Positions 10,019 through 22,000 of a stretch of 64,000 bases of DNA are shown in pieces. Numbering within the stretch: the first letter of the stretch is position 1; the number at the start of each line of letters is the position of its first letter. Source of the DNA: Sapria himalayana (lineage: Eukaryota > Streptophyta > Magnoliopsida > Malpighiales > Rafflesiaceae); NCBI GenBank assembly GCA_029783825.1, contig JAREIK010000694.1, forward strand, positions 87,988 through 151,987. Reading direction: 5' to 3'. A program made the translations under genes and the position numbers. The notes below the pieces were generated by a model. That model was not told the origin of the DNA. It searched no databases and saw only the letters and a program-made list of their open reading frames with translations.

Positions 10019-12867
10019 AAATAGGTAGATAGACAGATAGACAAGTGATAGATTAAAGAGAAACTGATAAATAGATAGACAAATAGACAGATAGACCATA
10101 TATAGTTAGATAGATTGACAAATAGACAGGTAGACAGTTGGATATATACATAAATAAATAATTAGATAGGTAAACATATAGACAAATTGATAGATATACA
10201 GATATATAGATAAAGAGATAGAGTGATAGACAGATAGATATATTGATATACATATAGATAGATAGACAGATAGATATATAAATAGATAGACAGATAATCA
10301 GAAAGACATATAAAATGTTTGACAGATAGATAGTTAGACAAATACATAGATAGACAGACATGCAAATAGATAGATAGATAGACAGATAGACATATACACA
10401 AATATATAGAAAGACAGATAGACAAATAGAAAAATCAATAGATAGACAGATAGACAGTTAGACAGATAGATAGATAGACAGATAGGCAATTAGACAAATA
10501 GACAGACAGATAGATAGATAGACATATAGACTTATAGACATAGAAAACTAGATAAATAAATAGATAGACAAATAGCCAGATAGACAGATAGATAGATATA
10601 TACATAAATATACAAATAGAAATATAGTTAGATAATTAGATAGACAGATAGACAAGTAGATAGATAAAAAGATAAACTACTAAACAGATAAATAGATTGA
10701 TAGATAGACAGATAGAACATATAGAGTGATAGACAGATAGATAAATAGATTGATGGACAGTTAGACAGATGGACAATTATATAGATAGAGAGATATACAA
10801 ATAGACTGATAGAAAGAAAGATTAATTGATTGAAAGATAGATACATAGAAAGACAGCAAGATAAATAGACATACATAAAGATAAATAGATAGATAGCTAG
10901 ATAGATATATAAATGGATAGTTAGAAAGATAGATATATTGACAGATAAAGAGATTTACAGATGGATAGACAGACACAAAAACACACACACACAGACAAAA
11001 AAATAGATAGATGGAAAGACAAATTAACAAACAGACACACAGACACACAGTCACATAAACAGATAGATATATAGATAGACAAATAGACACATAATTAGAC
11101 AGACATACACAAACAAAGACACACAAACACAAACAGACAAAAAAAATAGATAGAAAGATAGATAGTCAGATTGAAGATAGAAACAAAGAGATAGACATTT
11201 AGAAAGAGAGAAATTAAGATAGACAGAAAAAAAAAGATAGATAGATAGATACACAAGTAGATAGATAAAGAAATAAACTGATAAAAAGATAGATAGATAC
11301 ACAGATATACAGATAGACTGATAGATAGACAGATAGACACATAAATAAATTGATAGATATATAGATAATAGATAAACAAATTGATAAATAGACATATAAA
11401 AAAGATAGACATATAGATAGATAGACAAATAGATAGATAGATATATTCATAGATAGATATATAGACAGATAAACAAAAACATAGATAGAAAGATAGACAC
11501 ATAGAAAAATAGATATATAGAAAGATATACACATAGACAAATAGATAGATAGACAGACAGACAGATAGATAGATAGATAGACAGAAAGAGAGACAGATAA
11601 AAAATAGATAGAAAGATTGACAGACAGATGGATATATAGAAATATAGCTAGACATATAAACAAATACATAGATAGATAGATAATCAGTTTAACAAAGAGC
11701 TAGATAGGCAGACAGACAGATAGATAGATATATAGATTGATTGATTTATAGATCGATTAGTAGAAAAAAAGAAAGATAGATAAATAGATCAATAAATAGA
11801 TCGATAGTTAGATCAAAATAGATTGATAGATAGTTAGATAGAGAAATAGACAGATAGACAAACATAAAGATAGAAAATCAGATACACAGACATATAGATT
11901 TACATACAAACTGACAGACAAATACATAGAGAAATAGATAAATACATAGGTAGATAAAGGATAGACACAGACATATAAATATTTAGAGTGATAAACATAT
12001 AGACATATACACAAATAGATAGATAGAAAGATAGTCAGATTGATAGATATATAGATAGACTAGTAGATAGATAAAGAGATAAACTAATAAACAGATAGAT
12101 ATATAGTCACATAGACTTATAGACAAATAGTCATATAGACAAATAGACAGATATACAAATGGATAGATAGATAGATAGACTGCTAGATAGATAGATAGAT
12201 AGACTACTAGATAGATAGATAGAGAGACAAACAGAAAGATGAATATATAGATATATAGATAGATAAATAGATAGAATGATAAATATATTGAAAGAAAGAT
12301 ATATAGATAGATAGATAGACAAACCGATAGATAAGCAAAAAAAGAGATATATAGACATATAGACATATACATAAATAGACAGATAGAAATATACTCACAT
12401 TGATAGATAGTTAGATAGATTAGTAGATATATAAAGAGATAACCCCATAAATAGATATATAGATAGAGTGATATAAAGATAAATAATATAGATAGATAGT
12501 TACACAGATAGACAGATAGAGAGATAGATATATAGACAAATATATAGATAGATAGACAGATAGACAAATAGATATACCAAAAATAGATCGACAAATAGAC
12601 AGATAGTCAAATACATATATTGATATATATAGATAAATAGATCGATAGATTGATAAATAGATTGAGAAATCGACAAATACATATATAGACATATATATAG
12701 ATAGATAGATAGACAATTAGACATATACACAGATATACAAATCAACAAATAGACAGATATATAGAAGTCATATAGATAGATAGACAGATAGATATATAGA
12801 TAGACAATTAAACATAAACACAAATAAACATAAAAATATAGTCAAATAAATAGATATACAAATCGAC
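10019..12867 (+). repeat. GATA/GACA array, block 1
   Basis: The block is nearly all GATA, GACA, AATA and GAAA tetramers on the + strand, degenerate enough that no long perfect (GATA)n run exists. Complete or partial copies of the long-period landmark (see 11950-12100) occur near 10640, 11250, 12060 and 12420, and the block ends inside a further copy at 12868, where the LINE is inserted. An (AC)n run occurs at about 10979-10992. The minus strand is stop-free over long distances only because TATC repeats contain no stop codon. Confidence 0.97.
11950..12100 (+). repeat. Landmark unit of the GATA satellite (representative copy)
   Basis: This is a conserved non-GATA signature in the array. In order: AAAGGATAGACACAGACA, CATATACACAAATAG, AGAAAGATAGTCAGATTG, AGTAGATAGATAAAGAG, ATAAACTAATAAACAGATAG. 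The same order recurs, diverged, at about 12365-12450, 19790-19910, 20190-20280, 20655-20745, 21690-21780, 22555-22645, 28695-28740 (left half), 35455-35545, 36230-36320, 36613-36710, 37620-37710 and 39485-39575. It marks the monomer of a long-period satellite. Confidence 0.75.
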
Positions 12868-12885
12868 AAGTAGATGGATAAAGAG
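12868..12885 (+). repeat. Target-site duplication, left copy (LINE insertion)
   Basis: The 18 bases AAGTAGATGGATAAAGAG are repeated exactly at 19038-19055, directly flanking the LINE. The bases on either side of the two copies differ, so the match is bounded. The sequence is a variant of the array landmark, so the array was present before the LINE inserted. Confidence 0.95.
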
Positions 12886-12973
12886 GCTCTCAATTTCTAT
12901 TGAGAGAAAATCCCACTTTATAGAGAGAGAAAATCTACATTTTTGCTCAAACCTAGCTCCAATCAAGCTGAAA

Positions 12974-14374
12974 ATGGAGCAAACCGACATTTTATTAAAT
13001 AATAAATCATTTGCCTCGATTTTAAAGAAGACCGTGCCGAATTCACGCACTTACGGAAACAAGAACGGGAGTCCCGTGATTATCTTCTCAATCGAAGAAA
13101 CTCAAAGGCTTATGGAATCATTCGAATACACACTAATTGGGAAGTTCTCCCACGGCAGACCCCGCACGAGTTAAGTCCAAAAGTTTATCACTTCATCAAA
13201 GCCTACGGAGAAGGTGAAGTTTGTAGACTACGATGCTAAACATGTTGTTCTGCAATGCTGTATGGAGGAAGACCACTATCGTCTATGGAAGATAGGTCTA
13301 TGGCAGGTCGACGGCTTCCCCAAGCGAGTCTTGAAGTGGACAAAAAATTTCACACCTCTAGAAGAGGCGTCCCTTGCCCCGGTATGGTTTTCATTGACGT
13401 ATCTCTCATTACATTTATTTAGTGCCCATTCTCTCTATGCTATATCCTTTTGTTTGGGAAAACCCATGCTACGGGATGAGGCCACAGTCGCCATGTCACG
13501 GCCTAACAAAGCTCGGGTATGTGTAGAAAATAACCTTCTGTCCCAGCCACCTAGTAAGATATGGATAGGCAGTGGGAAAGGTGATCAGGCCAAGGGGTTC
13601 TGGCAAATGGTCATCCCCGAAAACCTGCCATCTTACTATCCTGGTTGTAGGAGGCTCGAGCATGATGCAAGTAAGTGCAAGGTGGGGGTAGAGGAGAAGG
13701 AAGATAGCTATCTGCAGGAAGGTTGAAGTAGAAAGGTTACTAAATGGATAAGGAAGGTGGATGAGACTCTACACAGAAACTTACTAAAAGAGGAGAAGAC
13801 ATAGCCGATCAGTTTAAAAGAATTGGAAGAGAAGGGTAGGAAAGATAAAATAAATGCATCAAACGAGCATAAAGTGGATAACATTACTGGAAAATAGGAT
13901 TTAGAGATAAGTATAGAGGGAGGGGAAGACATGGATATGAATGATGGATGAGAGGAGGTAAAACACAAGAGAAAGCATGGAAGAAAAGCTAGAACCAGAA
14001 TAGTTATAAAAGAAAAGCTTGAGGATTATAGCTGGATAAACGATGATCTTCTGGACTTTCTAGAAAACGAATTGGCAATCTTTAGTTGGCCCTAAATAAA
14101 CAAGGATGAAGAATCACAAGAGGAGTCCGTGAAGAAAGCAAATGATGATTTATCAATTTACAATGAAGACTGGGAAAAGCTATCTAGAAATCAAGTCATG
14201 GAGGCCATAAAATGAATGGCTATGGAACTTGGGAAGCAGGTAAAATATAATGAGATAATGCAAGAAATTCCTAATACTCCTAAGACCTCAAAAAATATGA
14301 AGAAATACGCTAATAAGACTTATGAGTCTAAGTGCACAACTAGAGCTCAAGCTAAACTAGGTTTTAATGGATAG
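12974..14374 (+). pseudogene. LINE ORF1 protein (DUF4283 plus zinc-knuckle RNA-binding protein), broken
   Basis: It starts at ATG 12974, 88 bases after the element begins. The first 65 residues end in TLIGKFSHGRPRTS, the start of a DUF4283 domain. A frame change near 13170 is followed by FVDYDAKHVVLQCCMEEDHY, a LWQVDGFPKRVLKWTKNF block and a PVWFSLTYLSLHLFSAHSL block, all typical of DUF4283 in plant LINE ORF1. A zf-CCHC_4 knuckle follows as ENLPSYYPGCRRLEHDASKC; the position normally occupied by the first Cys is Tyr. After a stop at 13724-13726 the same reading direction continues as a Lys/Glu-rich tail with several further stops, ending TTRAQAKLGFNG at TAG 14372-14374. ORF1 proteins bind LINE RNA in the ribonucleoprotein; this copy cannot make an intact one. 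Confidence 0.85.
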
Positions 14375-17300
14375 ATGTCTATACTAGAAAATTAGGGGGG
14401 TCGCTAATAGCCCCATGATAAACAGGTTAAAACAATTAATTAAAATACACAAAATATCTTTAGTTGTTATTGCTGAACCAATAGTCCAACATGATCAATT
14501 ATTTAAATATAGCGAAACTTTAGGGTTTAAAAATGCGTATGCTAATCTAAATAGCAAACTCTAGATTATGGGGCATAATAAGCTGGAAATTGTAATATTA
14601 AAAGATATAGAACAGATAGTTCACTTTAAATTAAATAAGGAAGCAGATCAAATAATTTCAGTAATATATGCTAAAAATGATAAAAAATCTAGGTTAACTT
14701 TATGGGATGAGATGAAAGACATTGCAAATAGAAACTCACCTCGGATTATAGGAGGAGATTTTAATGTAGTAAGAAGTCCTTGTGAGAAGAAAGGAGGAAA
14801 ATCACCAGACACGGTAGCAATGACACAATAGCCACCACCAATTTAATGTATATAGATTCCATAGGATCAAGATATACCTGGTGCAATAATTGGCGAAAAA
14901 GAGGAGCAATTTGGGCACGGCTAGATAGGGTCATGTATAATTCAAAGTGGGTGACCTCACAAGGGATTACTGGGCTGAGATACTTAAATAGAACCTGTTC
15001 TGACCACAGTCCATTGCTTATAACAATACATAAGAATCAGAGAGTTACATCTAATTTTAAATTCCAAAACATGTGGGCTAAGCATGCAGGCGTTGATAGG
15101 CTCGTTAAAGAGTCTTGGCTAGAGCCTGCATTGGGAAAGCCAATGCATGCCCTGACGATAAAGTTACTAAGATTAAAAAGAAGCTTAAAAACATGGAACA
15201 AAGTGGTTTTTGGTAATTTTAATCAAGAGTTAAAAAAATCAGAAGAAGTAGCAAAGTTGGAACAGGAATTCGACAACACAAGTAACAAGGAACCAGACAA
15301 GAACTAAGTAAGGCTAAAGGAGAACTGAGATTGAAACTACACATGGAAGAATGTTACTGGAAACAGCGAGCAAAAATAAAATGGTTAAAAGACGGAGATC
15401 GAAATACTAAATTCTTTCATAATATGTGCAAAATTAAATCTCAAAAAAACAAAATTAAAGGAATAAAAAATGGAGAGGGAATATGGGTGGAAAAAAAAAG
15501 AAAATAGGTACTATTTTTGAAGATTTTTTTAAAAATCAACTATGCAGCCATTTACAGCTTGTGGGAAAAATATTAATGAATGAGATTAGTGCAACCATCA
15601 CGGAAGAACAAAATCAAATTATGGAAATGATCCCATAATAACTTGAGGTAAAAGAGGTGATATTCAACCTGGACAAAGATAGTGCAGCAGGGCTAGATGG
15701 TTGGAACTATTTTTTCCAGTCAAACTGGCATATTGTTAAAACTGAACTAGTCCCTACAATTGCATGTTTTTTTGTAGCGGCTGAGATCCCAAAATCTTGG
15801 GCAAACTCATATATAGTTTTAATCCCAAATAAAGAATCGCCACAGAAATGCGATGATTTTAGACCTATAAGTTTATGCAATGCTATTTATAAGAGTTTAG
15901 CAAAACTTTTGCAAAGTAGATTAAGCTCCATTTTACCATTTATAATATCTCAGGAACAAACGGGATTCGTCAAAAATACGTTAATGATTGAAAATATAAG
16001 ACTGGCATCAGAAATGATGAAAGAGATAGCAAGTAAAACTAGAGAGAATAATTTAGTGGTTAAACTAGATTTGTCCAAAGCATTCGACAGAGTTGAATGT
16101 GATACTCTCTATTTTGCTATGAGAAAATTTGGCTTCTCCAAGCTAACTATTGATTTAATATATAAATGTATTTCTAGTGTATGAGTAAGAGTAATCATAA
16201 ATGGGAAGATAGGTGAGGAATTCAAGCCAAATAAAAGTTTAAGGAAAGGAGATCCGTTGTCTCCCCTTCTTCTTAATATTTACCTAGAACTATTAATTCG
16301 TAATTTGAATAAAAGAATGTTAGAATGTAAAATAATACATTTTAGACAACCAAAAAACACACCAAGAATAGGCTGTTTAGCTTATGCAGATGACCTTATA
16401 ATATTCATGAATGCAAGTAAAAGGTCAATGAGGAGCTTTACGGTCCTCCTTCAAATATTTTAGAATGAAACAGGTCAAGTCGTAAATAAAATAAATGTCA
16501 GTTCATGGTAGCCAAAAATACAAAAGTAAAAGTGGTAAATAAAATTAAGAATATTACAGGTTTCTCAGAAATTAAAGGAACCTTAATGTACCTAGGATAC
16601 CCGATATACGAGGGAAGGCTGAAAGAAAAATATCTAATTTCTCTTCAGGATAAACTGAGAAAGCAAATAGTAGGCTGGAAAGAAAAGCTTTTGGGATTTG
16701 GGGGGGGGGGGGATAATGTTAATTTCTCATGTTCTACAAAGCACACTGGTACACATTTTATCAGTCATCCACCCTCATAAGAAATTCACTAAAAAACTCG
16801 AATCAGAAATGGCTAATTTCTTATGGTCAAAAAAGATGGGAGAAACAAACAACACTGGAAGAACTGGGGAGACATCTGTTACCCAAAAGAAGAAGCAGGC
16901 TTAGGCATAATGAACTTACAGGATTTGGCCATGGCCTGGGATTGCAAAGGCTGGTGGAGACTTAAAGAGAGTGACAAACTCTGGGCAAGATACATGCGTG
17001 CTAAATATTTAGATCATAAGCATAGGAGCCCAAATAAAGATTTGAATAACTGGAAAGCAATTGAAAACCAAAAGGAGATAGTAGACTCGCACTCTTTACT
17101 GAAACATAGCGGTTGGATATGGACTCTAACCCACAAGGAAACTTAACCCTAAAGTCAGCAAAAGAATTGATTAGAAAGAAAAAACCTGCTCAAACTTTAT
17201 TCAAATGGGCCTGGCAAGAAAATGTCCCGTAGAAAATGTGCTCGCTCACATAGAAGGCTCTTGTGAATGCCTTACACGTGGATACGAACATACAAAGAAA

Positions 17301-18181
17301 AGGGATAAAAATGGCATCAAGATGTGAATGTTGTTCTGAAGTAGTCGAATCAATGGACCACTTAATCTCAAATGGGATAATTGTAGTGGAAGTCTGGAAA
17401 GAGCTGAAGGAAGTAAATCAAATAAGTAATAATGAGGATGGGCTAATAGATAGAGTTAAAAAATGGGGAAGTGAATATACAAAAAACCCCACTAGAAATT
17501 GGCTCAATCAAAAACTATTGCACGTAATAATCTGGTGCCTATGGAAAGCTCGAAATAAAAGTAGATTTGAGAATATAAGGATGAATTCAATAGAAATAAT
17601 AAAATATATTAGAAAAGAGATAAGTAATATATCGAGTATAAAACCTATTAGAATAGATAATAGGAAGATAGATAAGATGGTAGAGAAGACATGGGACCTT
17701 ACGTTCAAAGGAATAAATCAACAATGGGCTAAAAGTATAAAGTGGAATAGCCCCCTGGTGGGTAATAAGATATAGTATTGAAAGCCTTTACTCTTGCTAG
17801 TGGAGCCTCTTCAGCCCTCGAATCAAAAATTAAAGCCTTGAAAATTGGATTAGATATATGCAAAAAGCTAGACTTTAAAAACATTCAAATTCAGTGGATT
17901 CAAAGTTACTAGTAAATATAGTAATCAAAAGTAGAATTCCTTGGAGGTAACAGGAGGACTTAGAAGCAATTATAAACCTCATTAAATATTTAAAGGAATC
18001 AATAATACACATATATAGGGAAGCAAATACACTAGCGGACAACCTAGCTAGAATAGGTTCGGCTCGAGGGGAAATAGAATATGATGAGGATTCCATGCCA
18101 CACAAATTAAAGGGAATAGCACTATTAGATAAGATAGCATTCCCTTATGTAAGAATAAAAAAGATTAGACTTAGAAAATAG
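14375..18181 (+). pseudogene. LINE ORF2: endonuclease, reverse transcriptase, zf-RVT and RNase H-like domain, broken
   Basis: ATG 14375 follows the ORF1 stop directly. The exonuclease-endonuclease-phosphatase domain keeps key residues: VVIAEPIV (Glu), GGDFNVV (Asp, Asn) at about 14751, and CSDHSPLL (Asp, His) at about 15000. Reverse transcriptase runs from about 15650 to 16420: KDSAAGLDGWN, CDDFRPISLCNAIYK, QTGFVKNT, VVKLDLSKAFDRVE, RKGDPLSPLLLNIY and the catalytic YADDL at 16382-16396. A 13-G run at 16700-16712 shifts the frame before the thumb-like IMLISHVLQS segment. The HWKNWGDICYPKEEAGLGI block, a zf-RVT region (RCECCSEV...MDHLI, last Cys lost) and an RNase H-like end (VDSKLL, YREANTLADNLARIG) follow. 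The first strands of the RNase H domain, with its first catalytic Asp, are absent near 17760. There are many in-frame stops, for example 14393-14395, near 14830, near 16182 and at 17230-17232. Confidence 0.95.
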
Positions 18182-19037
18182 GACAAAGAAATGGGAATCA
18201 ACTAACAATGTTGGGATAATAAAATTGGGAGAGTGGATAGCCGGCTCTTCAGGGGAATTTCTGTTTCTGCAAGGCACCGTCTCACAAAGTATAAAGAAGA
18301 GGAAAGGAAAAGGATAATATTAATTGGGCCATCAAGACTGCATCTCCATGCTTTTTTTATATTAAAAAGAAGTATGTAATTAACAAGAGTATGTAATATT
18401 CTCTCGTCAAGTCATGTGTTATGGATTTGAATCAGTGTTTAAGTCATGTGTTCGGGATATAAAGAGGGAAAAGAAGTCTGAAATTTTTTGCAAGTCATGT
18501 TTTATGTTTTAAATAAAAGGTATTAGGATAGGTAAGTGTCTACTTTAGGTGTTCGGGAAGGATCAATATGCTTCCAAGTGGATCTGAAACAGTTTTCAAG
18601 AAGGGAGTTTAAAGCTATATTGGAAACAAAGGGCAAGGACAGTGGCAGAGCAAAGTGTCGGTAGAAATTTATGCTGCACGATGCTAAGGTAACATGAAAA
18701 ATAGGAAATATCATTGCTATATTTTGGCAGGAAAATAGGGCATATAAAGCAAAGAGAGTGCGGAAGCCAGGAAAAGAGGAGTGGCGGTCTACCACTTGGA
18801 GTGCTAGGAAAATAGAAGAGGGAAGAACCTTGAGTAAAGTAAAGACAGAATTGAAGACTCGAATAAAGTTTTATTAATGGCAAGTTGCTATTCAGTACTA
18901 GGAAAATTCATTTTTATTATTGCAAGTCTTTAGAAACGGAGGATGGATATAAGAGGGAAAAAGGTAGAAGTAGTTTGTACAAATGGTATTCCTCTGCCAA
19001 AAGTGAGTTTTATAATAAATAAATAAACCTTTAAAAA
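18182..19037 (+). other. LINE 3' untranslated region and tail
   Basis: About 850 bases follow the end of ORF2. The sequence AAGTCATGTGTT occurs at 18409 and 18441, with a variant at 18492 (AAGTCATGTTTT). The end carries TAATAAATAAATAAACC and a run of A before the right target-site duplication. No coding frame is credible; small minus-strand frames at 18523-18883 have no motif. Confidence 0.8.
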
Positions 19038-19055
19038 AAGTAGATGGATAAAGAG
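19038..19055 (+). repeat. Target-site duplication, right copy (LINE insertion)
   Basis: It is identical over 18 bases to 12868-12885. The first A residues may overlap the LINE A-tail, so at least 16 bases are unambiguous. Confidence 0.95.
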
Positions 19056-22000
19056 ATAAAATAATTATATATATATATATATAGACAGATAGACAATATA
19101 AATAGATAGATAGATAGACAGATTGATAGATGAACAAATAGATAAATATAAAGATAGACAAATAGATAGATATAAAGGTAGATAATTGACATATAGAAAG
19201 ATAGACAGATAAACATATATACAGATAGAGAGATAGATAAAATAAACAAATATTCAAATAGATAGATAGATAGATATATAGATAAATATACAGAAGACAA
19301 AAAGACAAATATACACATAGTTAGATAGAAGTTAAATAAATAGATTGATATATTGATAGACAAATAAATAGATAGATAAATAGATAAATAGATAGATGCA
19401 TAGATAGATAGATAGAACTTAAGACAGATTGACAAATAGGCAGATAGACAAATATACAGATATATAGATAGACAGTTAGAAAGATAGACATATAGATAGA
19501 TAGACATATAAATAGATAAACAGACAGACAGATAGACATATAGATAGCTAGACAAATATATAGATAGATAAATTGAATGATATAAAGATACATAGGTAGA
19601 AAGATAGATAGAAAGATTGCTTGATTGATAGATTAATCGATAGATCATTAGATAGGTCGAAATATTGATTGATATATAGTTATATTTAGAAATTGACAGA
19701 TAGACAGAAATAATGATAAAAAATCAGATACATAGGCAGATAGATATACAGACAGACAAACAAAAAATATATAAATAAATAGATAGGTATATAGAGAATA
19801 GACACAGACAGATATGCATTTAGTGAGATAGATAGATAAACATATACACAAATAGATAGATAGTTAGATAGACTAGTCGATAGATAAAGAGATAAACCAA
19901 TAAACAGATAGACTGATAGACAAATAGACATATAGACAGATAGAAAGATAGATAATAGATAGATATATAGATAGATAGTTAAATAGATAAATTTATAAAT
20001 ATATAGACAGATAGATAAAATATAGATGGCTAGACAAATAGAAAGATAGACAGATAGACACACAGACAGATAGATATAAAAATATATAGAAAGATAGATA
20101 GAATGATAAATATATAGATAGAAAGATATACAGAAGGATAGATAGACAGACCGATAGATAGACAAAAAGAAAGACCGATAGACTAATAAACATACACATA
20201 AATAGGCATATAAAAATATAGTCACATTGATAGATAGACAGAAAGATGAGTAGATAGATAAAGATATAAACTAATAATCAGATTTAGAGATAGAGAGATA
20301 TATAGTTAAAAAATAGATAGATAGACATATAGATAGATAGATAGTTAGATAGATAGATAGATAGAGAGATAGAAAGATAGACAGATAGATAGACATAAAA
20401 TAGATCGACACATAGTCAGATATACATATAGATATATAGATAGATTGACAGATAGTTTGATAAATAGATAGACACATTAACAGATAGATATATAGACAGA
20501 TAGATAGATAGACAATTAGACTTATACATTGATACATAGATCAAGAGATAGATAGATAGATAGAATACATATAAATAGGTAGACAAATAGATAGATAGAC
20601 AGATAGACAGATAGATAGATAGACAGAAAGACAGATAGATAGATAGAATGATAGACATATAGACAAATAGACAGATAGAAATATAGTCAAATAGATAGAT
20701 AGACAGGTAGAAAAGTAGTTGGATAATGAGATAAACTGATAAACATATATACATATTTATTAAAATAGACAGATAGACCATATAGATAGATAGAAAGACA
20801 GATGGACAAATAGATAATTATAGTGATTGACATATACATAATTACTAAGAAAGTTAGACAGATAGATAGATAGAAAGATAGGCAAATAGATACACACACA
20901 CACACACACACATATAGACTTATATACAGATAGATAGATAGATAGATAGATAGCCAAATAGTTATATAGATATTTAAACAAAAGATAGATAGACAAAATA
21001 AACAAATAGATAGATAGATAGATAAATAGATAGAAGACAAATAGACAAATATATACATAGTTAGATAGAAGTTAGATAGATAGACAGATAGATAGTTTGA
21101 CAATTAAATAGACAGATAGATTAATAGACATTTATACATAATGAAAGATACACAAATAGATAGATAAGCAGATAGACAAATATACATGTATATAGATAGA
21201 CAGTTAGAGAGATAAAGAAATAGATAGATAGACATATAGATAGATAAACAGATAGATAGATAGACATATAGATAGCTAAATAAATAGATAGATATATAGA
21301 TATATAGAATGATAAAAAGATAGAAAGAAAGATATAAAGAAAGAAAGAACGATATAAAGAAAGAAAGATATATAGATAGATAGAAAAACAGAGAGTTAGA
21401 TATATACACACAAATAGAATATAGATAAATAGATAGACATGCATAGAGACAGAAATATATATAGATAGACAGACAAACAGACAGACAGATATACAAATAG
21501 AAAGACAGACAAGTAGATAGATAAAAAGATAAACCAATAAATAAATAGATAGATAGATAGATATAGAGATAGCCATATAATCCATATAGACCGATAGAGA
21601 GATCGAGATATTGACTAATAGATAGATAGATAATTAGACAGATAAATAGATTGACAGATAGACAGATAAACATTTAGACAGATAGATAGACAGATATATA
21701 TACACAAATAAAAAGATAGTCAAATTGAGTGATAGATATATAGACAATTAGATAAATAAAAAGATAAATCGATAAATATATAGATAGATAAAGAGATCGA
21801 CAGATAAACAATATAGATAGATATACAGATAGACAGATAGACATATAAACAGATAGACATATAAACAGATAGATTGATTGATTAATTGATTGACAGATAT
21901 AAAGATATAAAGATAGACATATAGACAGATTGATTGATATAGAGATAGAGAGATAGATAGACAGATAGATAGATAAATTAATAGAAAAATAGATAGATAT

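Larger units (their letters stand above)
12886..19037 (+). mobile_element. Full-length but decayed L1-type LINE retrotransposon
   Basis: This is a 6.15-kb element lying between perfect 18-bp target-site duplications. In order: a short 5' leader (12886-12973), ORF1 (DUF4283 plus zinc knuckle), ORF2 (endonuclease, reverse transcriptase, zf-RVT, RNase H-like end), an approximately 850-bp 3' UTR, AATAAATAAATAAA polyadenylation-like sequence at about 19016-19027, and a short A-rich tail. This is the standard architecture of plant L1-clade LINEs, which copy their RNA into a nicked target site. Both frames carry many stops and frameshifts, so the insertion is old and inactive. Because the 5' end is intact, it was a complete insertion rather than the usual 5' truncation. 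Confidence 0.95.

Noticed and set aside
10019..12867. CRISPR-like regular repeats
   Set aside because: There are no constant direct repeats with unique spacers; the periodicity is that of degenerate tetranucleotides in a plant satellite.
17508..17708. 66-codon minus-strand frame inside the LINE
   Set aside because: It is a shadow of ORF2, which reads convincingly on the plus strand over the same bases.
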